11,019 bases of DNA. It comes from Prevotella sp. (GTDB lineage Bacteria > Bacteroidota > Bacteroidia > Bacteroidales > Bacteroidaceae). Within the stretch, counting starts at the first letter, position 1. Each line of letters begins with the position of its first letter. Shown here piece after piece: positions 6,692 through 11,019 of the stretch. The position numbers and the translations under genes were made by a program. The notes under the pieces are model-generated. The model did not search any database. It saw only the letters and a list, made by a program, of their open reading frames with translations, and was not told the DNA's origin. The stretch spans positions 1 through 11,019 of the forward strand of contig JAFRMM010000030.1 in the NCBI GenBank assembly GCA_017430675.1, read 5' to 3'.

Positions 6692-7567
6692 CTACTCATC
6701 CTCCCAGATGTTGAAGTAGTTAAACCACTGCAACGGGTAGTCTTCGAGTATCTTTTCTATTTCTGCGGTATAGAGATCCGCCAACTGCTGACGCTGTTCG
6801 CGATGAGGCAACGTCTTGTCGTAATCCAGATAGATGATCCTGCCGTCGTACGAGCCGTCCTGCTGTTTCATCGCCAGGACCATATACACCTCGAGACCTC
6901 TGTTCACAGCCAGGGAGAATGGACCTCGGGAGAGTTTTACCTTGAAGCCGTGGATCGTCGAATGAAGCACCTTCTTCGGATTCATAAAGCGGTCGGCAAA
7001 CACACTCAGCGCCTCGCCACGATCCAGACAATCCACAATCTCCATGATGTCCACGCCATCCACTCCCACAGGGATCATCTTGATACCCATGTCAGCAAAC
7101 TGCTTCTTTCGGTATTCCATCAACTCCTGCTTCTCGCCGCCATACACCAAGACATTACAAGGCTTGGTCTGACTGAGGTTATAGCCCACCATCTCACTAC
7201 AGCCGACATGGGCATTCAGCAGCATCACAGGCTGGTCTTCGCGCACGTGCGCGTAAAAGTGCTCATGACCTATAGAGTGAACCTCGAAATGATGACCTGC
7301 ATACATCGCAAACTTATCGATCACCGTCTGTCCGAACAGACAGTGGTTGCGATAGGTGCTCAGAAATGCCTGCCAACGACTCTGTCCTCTCCGTTTACGG
7401 AAATACTGGTAGGCGATCCTCGCACCAGGACTGAACACCATCGCCACAGGGATCACGCACACCGCCATAAAACGATAGACATAACGGATGTCCACCCTGC
7501 GTAACAGTTTGATCAGCGTACGGTGCATCCAGGCATTACCGAAAGTTTTTCTGTTTTTATTCTCCAT
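6692..7567 (-). CDS. LpxL/HtrB-family acyltransferase
   Basis: 291 residues from the ATG at 7567, only 1 bp after the upstream HD-gene stop; a start at 7600 would run 33 bp into that gene. The family's catalytic HX4E pair is visible as NAHVGCSE (His120, Glu125), followed by ADRF (191-194) and a C-terminal PLQWFNYFNIWED (278-290) in place of the usual PxQWxWxH ending. A basic N-terminus and hydrophobic stretch at about 32-46 (FMAVCVIPVAMVF) indicate inner-membrane attachment. LpxL-type enzymes move acyl chains from ACP to lipid acceptors. In aryl polyene clusters they are thought to join the polyene or a fatty acid to a membrane anchor. Housekeeping lipid A acylation is possible but less likely given the position between the HD gene and the methyltransferase gene. 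Confidence 0.92.
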   Translation of the reverse strand: MENKNRKTFGNAWMHRTLIKLLRRVDIRYVYRFMAVCVIPVAMVFSPGARIAYQYFRKRRGQSRWQAFLSTYRNHCLFGQTVIDKFAMYAGHHFEVHSIGHEHFYAHVREDQPVMLLNAHVGCSEMVGYNLSQTKPCNVLVYGGEKQELMEYRKKQFADMGIKMIPVGVDGVDIMEIVDCLDRGEALSVFADRFMNPKKVLHSTIHGFKVKLSRGPFSLAVNRGLEVYMVLAMKQQDGSYDGRIIYLDYDKTLPHREQRQQLADLYTAEIEKILEDYPLQWFNYFNIWEDE

Positions 7568-7568
7568 C

Positions 7569-8225
7569 TCAGATCTCACCCCATTGACGACGAATCTCAT
7601 CCTTGTCCACTTCTTCGATCAAGATCTCTGCCAAGGCTTCCACCACCTCTACGGGCACCGCCAGACGCGGATCGTCGCTGTGCGGATTGATGGCAGGCAG
7701 GAAGTGGGGCATCTCGCCCTTATAGACCTCCCTCATCCTGGTACCCTTATTGCCTTCGCCAGTACATGAATACGTGATATTGGCGAGTCGGTCGCAGAGT
7801 TTCACGAACGGGGCATACGGGGTCTCACGGATCCCCTGGTAGTATTTCTCCCCTGCCCTTTCAGCCCTGGTGCGCCCCTTGTCGTTAGTCAGGGCATACA
7901 CGATCTCCGTCGCCAACAGAGCCTGTTCCTCCGTCATCTCAGCCCTCGCCATACGCAACACATCGTTGTACGTCACACGGGCATCCTCGATGCTGTCGTG
8001 GAAATAGGCGCCGAAGAACAGCGGCAGCACATCTGCCTCGCACGCGCAAACAAGATAACCGTAATTCCTCACGCCTTCCACCACCATATCGAGGTGGAAA
8101 CCATATGGAAACATACCTGCATACGTCTGATTCACACTCTGATGAAGGTCGTGTGCAAGTTGGCGGAAATGCTCTATCTGATCGGCATATTTCTCCAGAT
8201 AAGACTGAAATTCTTCCTTCTGCAT
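7569..8225 (-). CDS. Single-domain HD hydrolase resembling SpoT/MESH1
   Basis: 218 residues from the ATG at 8225. The open frame extends to 8480, but that part overlaps the divergent promoter and the oppositely oriented gene and has no recognisable protein. The HD metal and active-site set of (p)ppGpp hydrolases can be placed: His44 (GFHLDMVVEGV), His76-Asp77 and Glu80-Asp81 (YFHDSIEDARVTYNDV), and Asp145 in FVKLCDRLANI. Spacing closely follows SpoT (H53, HD 77-78, ED 81-82, D144). There is no synthetase or TGS domain, so it looks like a small alarmone hydrolase or related nucleotide phosphohydrolase in the cytoplasm. It is the first gene of the operon, 1 bp before the acyltransferase gene. 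Whether it serves the pigment pathway or merely shares its promoter is unknown. Confidence 0.85.
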   Translation of the reverse strand: MQKEEFQSYLEKYADQIEHFRQLAHDLHQSVNQTYAGMFPYGFHLDMVVEGVRNYGYLVCACEADVLPLFFGAYFHDSIEDARVTYNDVLRMARAEMTEEQALLATEIVYALTNDKGRTRAERAGEKYYQGIRETPYAPFVKLCDRLANITYSCTGEGNKGTRMREVYKGEMPHFLPAINPHSDDPRLAVPVEVVEALAEILIEEVDKDEIRRQWGEI

Positions 8226-8249
8226 GATATAATGTTTATTTTCAGGCTG

Positions 8250-8257
8250 CAAAATTA
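8250..8257 (-). promoter_or_regulatory. Probable -7 box of the operon promoter
   Basis: On the minus strand these bases read TAATTTTG, a match to the Bacteroidota -7 consensus TAnnTTTG. They lie 24 bp before the HD-gene ATG, which leaves a short leader. No good -33 TTTG sits at the normal distance; the nearest (8270-8273) is only 12 bp away, so the promoter may be weak or need an activator. It is the only inter-gene space that could serve the whole operon. Confidence 0.5.
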
Positions 8258-8275
8258 CAAAAAAAATGCCAAATA

Positions 8276-8308
8276 TGTGCGAATCATTCATAAAAAATTG
8301 TATCTTTG
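8276..8308 (+). promoter_or_regulatory. Probable promoter of the dehydrogenase-nitroreductase unit
   Basis: TATCTTTG at 8301-8308 fits the Bacteroidota -7 consensus TAnnTTTG, and TGTG at 8276-8279 is a one-mismatch -33 box with a 21-bp spacer. Transcription would begin about 15-20 bp before the ATG at 8332. The region overlaps sequence upstream of the divergent minus-strand promoter. Confidence 0.55.
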
Positions 8309-8331
8309 CAACCGAAATCATTAAAAAAGAC

Positions 8332-9087
8332 ATGAAAACTGTACTTATCACTGGGGCTACGAGTGGAATCGGACTCGGTTGTGCCCGCAAATTTGCCCAG
8401 AATGGCGACCGTCTGATTCTGACAGGTCGTAACACCGGAAAATTGTCAGCCATCAGTTCAGAACTGCAGGCGCAAGGCACCGAGGTACTTACCCTCGCCT
8501 TCGACGTGCGCGATCGGGAGGCAGCCCGTCAGGCCATTGAGAGTCTGCCCGCCGCCTGGCAACAGATCGATGTGCTAGTAAATAACGCTGGTCTCGCCCT
8601 TGGTCTCGAACCCGAATACGAAGGCGACTTAGACGACTGGGAGGCAATGATCGACACCAACATCAAAGGCCTGCTCACCATGACGCGTCTGATTGTACCA
8701 AAAATGATTACACGCAATAGCGGACATATCATTAACATCGGTTCCGTGGCTGGCGATGCCGCCTATGCAGGAGGCAATGTATATTGTGCCACGAAGGCTG
8801 CTGTGAAAGCCCTCTCCGACGGTCTCCGTATCGATGTGGCCGACACCGCCGTACGGGTCACCAACCTCAAGCCAGGTCTCGTGGAAACCAACTTCAGTAA
8901 TATCCGTTTCAAGGGCGATACCGATCGCGCCAGCAAACTCTATCAGGGCATCAAACCATTGACGGGCGACGACATCGCCGATGTAGCCGTCTATGCAGCC
9001 AATGCCCCCGCCCACGTCCAGATTGCCGAGGTGCTCATCCTCGCCACCCATCAGGCCAGTGGCAGTGTCATCGTCAGAAAACAATAA
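8332..9087 (+). CDS. ydfG: YdfG-like NADP-dependent short-chain dehydrogenase
   Basis: 251 residues from the ATG at 8332, which puts the nucleotide-binding motif TGATSGIG at residues 7-14; a start at 8266 would fall inside the promoter. Other classical SDR marks are NNAG (84-87), Asn110, Ser138 in INIGSVAG, and Tyr151/Lys155 in YCATK. Similarity to E. coli YdfG runs along the length, notably VLVNNAGLALG, GHIINIGS, YAGGNVY and FSNIRFKGD (188-196). YdfG oxidises 3-hydroxy acids such as L-allo-threonine and serine and reduces malonic semialdehyde and similar carbonyls in the cytoplasm. It is transcribed away from the polyene operon and followed after 21 bp by the nitroreductase gene. It is not a FabG-type ketoreductase, so I do not count it as part of the pigment pathway. 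Confidence 0.92.
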   Translation: MKTVLITGATSGIGLGCARKFAQNGDRLILTGRNTGKLSAISSELQAQGTEVLTLAFDVRDREAARQAIESLPAAWQQIDVLVNNAGLALGLEPEYEGDLDDWEAMIDTNIKGLLTMTRLIVPKMITRNSGHIINIGSVAGDAAYAGGNVYCATKAAVKALSDGLRIDVADTAVRVTNLKPGLVETNFSNIRFKGDTDRASKLYQGIKPLTGDDIADVAVYAANAPAHVQIAEVLILATHQASGSVIVRKQ

Positions 9088-9108
9088 CCCCATAAAAAAA
9101 CCAACAAA

Positions 9109-9765
9109 ATGAAGAAACTAATTTTAGCATGCTGCCTGACAGCCTTCTGTACATGCAACGCCATGGCACAGGAAACCGTTGATTCAACAATGGTCGATTC
9201 AACGGCTATTGAAGCATTACCGCTCGACAACCCAGTGACCCAGGCCATCATGGCCCGCCGTTCTATCCGTAAGTATCTCGATAAGCCTGTAGAGCACGAG
9301 AAACTCGCCTATCTGGTCGAGTGTGGCATCAACGCCCCCAGTGGCAGTAACCGTCAGCCTTGGGTTCTGCGCGTGGTAGAGAATCAGGAGTTGCTCGCTC
9401 AAGTGAACGATGTGTTTAAGCAACAAAACGCCAAGCAAGTAGCCCGCGACAAGGGCTTCAAAAACCTGTTCCGCAATGCGCCTAATATTATATTGGTATG
9501 CACGCCTGCGAAAGGCGGTGGTGAGATTGATGCCGGTATGCTGGGTCAGAACATTATGCTGGCAGCCCAGTCGATAGGTCTCGGCACCTGCTGTCTCGGC
9601 GGTATCGTCCGTTTTATCCAGAGCGATCCCAAGTCCGAGTTCTTCCGTGAAGCATTGGGTATCCCCATTGACTATAAGATCAACTACATCCTGGCAGTCG
9701 GCTATCCCGATGAGACACCCGAGGCTAAACCACGCGATTCCAGCAAGGTAATGTTTATCGAGTAG
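9109..9765 (+). CDS. Exported nitroreductase-family flavoprotein
   Basis: 218 residues. Residues 1-20 form a Sec signal peptide (KK start, hydrophobic ILACCLTAF, AMA/Q cleavage site). After a short acidic spacer with a repeated VDST, the nitroreductase domain begins: MARRSIRKYLDKPV (48-61), the FMN-contacting NAPSGSNRQPW (75-85), GQNIMLAAQSIGLGTCCLG (146-164) and ILAVGYPDE (194-202) near the end. These FMN enzymes reduce nitro groups, quinones or other acceptors with NAD(P)H, usually as dimers in the cytoplasm. An exported version would have to fold with FMN outside or receive flavin and electrons there; the substrate is unknown. It lies 21 bp after the dehydrogenase gene, and a strong terminator follows 44 bp downstream, so the two form one unit. 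Confidence 0.9.
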   Translation: MKKLILACCLTAFCTCNAMAQETVDSTMVDSTAIEALPLDNPVTQAIMARRSIRKYLDKPVEHEKLAYLVECGINAPSGSNRQPWVLRVVENQELLAQVNDVFKQQNAKQVARDKGFKNLFRNAPNIILVCTPAKGGGEIDAGMLGQNIMLAAQSIGLGTCCLGGIVRFIQSDPKSEFFREALGIPIDYKINYILAVGYPDETPEAKPRDSSKVMFIE

Positions 9766-9809
9766 TATCGGGTTACAAGTTCAGCCTCTAATCACTTACT
9801 TTACAATAC

Positions 9810-9844
9810 AAGAATCGCACAGAGCAATCCTCTGTGCGATTCTT
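9810..9844. terminator. Intrinsic terminator hairpin
   Basis: A perfect 15-bp stem, 9810-9824 (aagaatcgcacagag) with 9830-9844 (ctctgtgcgattctt), closes on a 5-nt loop (caatc) and is followed by atttac. It lies 44 bp after the nitroreductase stop. The T-run is weak, but stem length and position make termination the most likely role. Confidence 0.8.
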
Positions 9845-9851
9845 ATTTACT

Positions 9852-10022
9852 AGGGACAGGCCCCAACGCGACTTGTCGGGTACTTGTCGGGTTTCATCTA
9901 TTCCCTGGCGAGCCCCCACCCTCTTAGCATCGCAAAGTAATCCAAGGAATCAGTGCCATTCTCTTGAATCGCCATAGCAACCCCAACCATCATCCAACGC
10001 TTTTACCATAAGGACTGTCCCT
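9852..10022. mobile_element. Possible MITE-like segment with terminal inverted repeats
   Basis: The left end agggacaggcc (9852-9862) and the reverse complement of the right end, agggacagtcc (10012-10022), match at 10 of 11 bases and bound a 171-bp non-coding segment. Its composition differs from the flanks and it contains a tandem repeat. No clear target-site duplication and no transposase are seen, so this could be a decayed element end, a REP-like unit, or chance. Confidence 0.3.
9871..9892 (+). repeat. Tandem 11-bp repeat
   Basis: acttgtcgggt occurs twice back to back (9871-9881 and 9882-9892) without mismatch, in non-coding DNA just after the terminator. Confidence 0.9.
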
Positions 10023-10051
10023 CGCACTAAAACTCTAAAAAACAAAAGACA

Positions 10052-10083
10052 TTTGGTTATTTCAGATATTTGGAGTACCTTTG
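10052..10083 (+). promoter_or_regulatory. Bacteroidota-type promoter of the ORF6N gene
   Basis: TTTG at 10052-10055, a 20-bp spacer, and TACCTTTG at 10076-10083 match the primary sigma factor consensus TTTG-N19/20-TAnnTTTG. The leader to the ATG at 10121 would be roughly 30 nt. The promoter looks intact although the gene is broken. Confidence 0.75.
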
Positions 10084-10120
10084 CAGTCGATAAATAATTG
10101 TCGCACTTAAAAATAAGACT

Positions 10121-10604
10121 ATGGACGAATTACAAAACATTCAGAATCTCATTTATGAGATAAGAGGTGTAAAGGTCATGCTTGACAAAGACCTTGCAGA
10201 TCTCTATCATGTCACAACTGGTAATCTCAACAAAGCCGTAAAGAGAAATCAAAAAAGGTTTCCTCTGGACTTCATGTTTCAACTCAATCAAGAAGAGTTT
10301 CAAAAACTAAAAGAAAACTTGATATTCCAAAATGGAATTTCAAATTGGGGAGGCACCCGAAAGTTGCCTTATGCATTCACCGAACAAGGATTAGCTATGC
10401 TTTCTGGCCTTCTCAATAGCGATACAACTCCGAATAGACATGGACGAGACTTTACGTGATCAGAACGACATAAACGAGAGCACCCGGACTCAACTCGATG
10501 CTATCAGCACAGCCCTTGCAGAACTGCAAGCCAAGCCATCTGAGACGAAGACACGTAAGCCCATCGGCTTCATACAACCAGAGAACAGCGACGAAGAGAT
10601 ATAA
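10121..10604 (+). pseudogene. ORF6N-domain protein gene, internally deleted and frameshifted
   Basis: The first frame (10121-10459) gives an ORF6N domain: [36 protein letters not shown] and [20 protein letters not shown], about 104 good residues, then eight junk residues and a stop. The family normally continues with a middle region and a coiled-coil tail. That tail is present in the next frame (+1) from about 10440 to the TAA at 10602: [27 protein letters not shown] and KPIGFIQPEN, which are typical ends of Bacteroidales members. So the gene has probably lost some tens of codons between about 10425 and 10440, with a frame change. ORF6N proteins are phage- or plasmid-associated DNA-binding proteins of uncertain role. 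The AT-rich coding sequence differs from the left-hand genes and suggests transfer. The truncated domain could still be expressed. Confidence 0.8.
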
Positions 10605-10678
10605 TCATAGTTTTAGTTTTTTCCTTCGTGAGATGGTAAAGTTTTCATATTATTACGATTAAAGTTTAACAATTCGCT

Positions 10679-10723
10679 GGCTCAGCGGAGCCCATTTTTA
10701 TATCATTCATACCGCTGCGAGCC
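10679..10723. terminator. Weak candidate terminator hairpin
   Basis: ggctcagcgg (10679-10688) can pair with ccgctgcgagcc (10712-10723), giving a 10-bp stem with a 2-nt bulge, a 23-nt loop, and ttattatattt after it. An alternative small hairpin ggctc/gagcc (10679-10692) is followed by catttttat. Either could end transcription of the ORF6N remnant. Confidence 0.35.
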
Positions 10724-10913
10724 TTATTATATTTCAAGCGGATTATGTCGCTCCGGCGGGTGGAATATAGCCAAATCTGCCAAACTAACAGATTAAATTA
10801 AATTTACACCTTATGAATTCTCAGAATGTTAATGTCCAAAGTGAATAAGTTATAACTGGAATAACCTCGGTTGAAAAAAAGTTCAAACCAAAGTAAAAAT
10901 AATCGCTTATAAA

Positions 10914-10945
10914 TTTGCATAATTGAAGAAAAATTCGTACCTTTG
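10914..10945 (+). promoter_or_regulatory. Bacteroidota-type promoter pointing off the right edge
   Basis: TTTG at 10914-10917, a 20-bp spacer and TACCTTTG at 10938-10945 match the consensus very well and have the same geometry as the ORF6N promoter. No ATG occurs on the plus strand between the -7 box and the window end, so the leader is at least about 65 nt. Confidence 0.7.
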
Positions 10946-11019
10946 TGAAGTTGCTAGACAATAGACATAAGGCAATAAAATTTGCGGCATAACTATAGAA
11001 AAAATATTTCTAAGTGTAC

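Larger units (their letters stand above)
9766..10120. other. 355-bp intergenic region
   Basis: No credible coding region on either strand. It holds, in order, a hairpin terminator, an 11-bp tandem repeat inside a segment with short terminal inverted repeats, and the promoter of the ORF6N gene; these are listed separately. Composition shifts towards AT in the right half. Confidence 0.8.
10605..11019. other. 415-bp AT-rich non-coding region to the right edge
   Basis: I find no credible coding region on either strand. It contains a weak hairpin (10679-10723), a small inverted repeat aatctg/cagatt (10774-10794), and a well-formed promoter at 10914-10945 whose gene must start beyond the window. 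Confidence 0.7.

Noticed and set aside
6599..7504. A 301-residue plus-strand open frame.
   Set aside because: It is antisense to the acyltransferase gene and His/Leu-rich with no domain pattern, as expected from the complement of a GC-balanced coding region.
7569..8480. A 303-residue form of the HD protein starting at 8480.
   Set aside because: The extra 85 residues overlap the divergent promoters and the start of the dehydrogenase gene and have no recognisable domain; the ATG at 8225 gives a normal N-terminus.
8332..9087. The short-chain dehydrogenase as the missing polyene ketoreductase.
   Set aside because: Its sequence follows YdfG rather than FabG, and it is transcribed away from the operon with the nitroreductase gene.
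8629..9093. A 154-residue minus-strand open frame.
   Set aside because: It is a shadow of the dehydrogenase gene, Gly- and Asp-rich without a known fold.
10440..10604. A separate small gene starting at the ATG at 10440.
   Set aside because: Its 54 residues match the usual C-terminal tail of ORF6N proteins, so it is better read as the remainder of the broken gene.
9766..11019. CRISPR array, tRNA or rRNA genes in the intergenic DNA.
   Set aside because: No regularly spaced repeats, cloverleaf or rRNA-like sequence could be seen.

Overview
The window looks like chromosomal DNA of a Bacteroidales bacterium, most likely Prevotella-like. The -7 boxes match the Bacteroidota form TAnnTTTG, genes lack clear Shine-Dalgarno sequences, base composition is near-balanced in the genes and AT-rich between them, and the protein content fits that group. 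The species assignment is inference.

Positions 1-8225 hold one tightly packed minus-strand operon of 13 genes, cut by the left edge. Gaps are 27 bp or less and several genes overlap by 4, 8 or 26 bp. In transcription order (right to left) it encodes: a SpoT-like HD-domain hydrolase; an LpxL/HtrB-like acyltransferase; a SAM-dependent methyltransferase; an acyl carrier protein; a COG4706-like hot-dog dehydratase; a second acyl carrier protein; a catalytic FabF-like ketosynthase; a ketosynthase homologue without catalytic residues (chain-length-factor type); a four-helix SMR/EamA-like membrane protein; a LolA-like carrier; a secreted protein of unknown function; a FabZ/ApeI-like hot-dog protein; and a family 2 glycosyltransferase (partial). 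This is the gene set of an aryl polyene/flexirubin-type type II fatty acid/polyketide pathway. The synthase would build a polyene chain on the carrier proteins, the methyltransferase would modify the aryl head, and the acyltransferase, glycosyltransferase, LolA-like protein and membrane protein would attach and move the product to the outer membrane. The ketoreductase, aryl starter enzymes, thioesterase and large exporter usual for such clusters are not in the window and may lie beyond the left edge.

Positions 8226-8331 form a divergent promoter region. On the plus strand a YdfG-like short-chain dehydrogenase and a Sec-exported nitroreductase-family protein follow as a two-gene unit (8332-9765), closed by a strong hairpin terminator at 9810-9844.

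Positions 9766-11019 are AT-rich, accessory-looking DNA: a tandem repeat inside a short segment with terminal inverted repeats (about 9852-10022), a well-formed promoter, a decayed ORF6N-domain gene (10121-10604) with an internal deletion and frameshift, a weak hairpin, and a second well-formed promoter at 10914-10945 that fires towards a gene beyond the right edge.

Most interesting points: the two dehydratase-fold proteins carry complementary halves of the usual His/Glu active site, suggesting an obligate heterodimer; the second ketosynthase has lost all its catalytic residues; and a complete single-domain SpoT-like hydrolase sits first in the operon.
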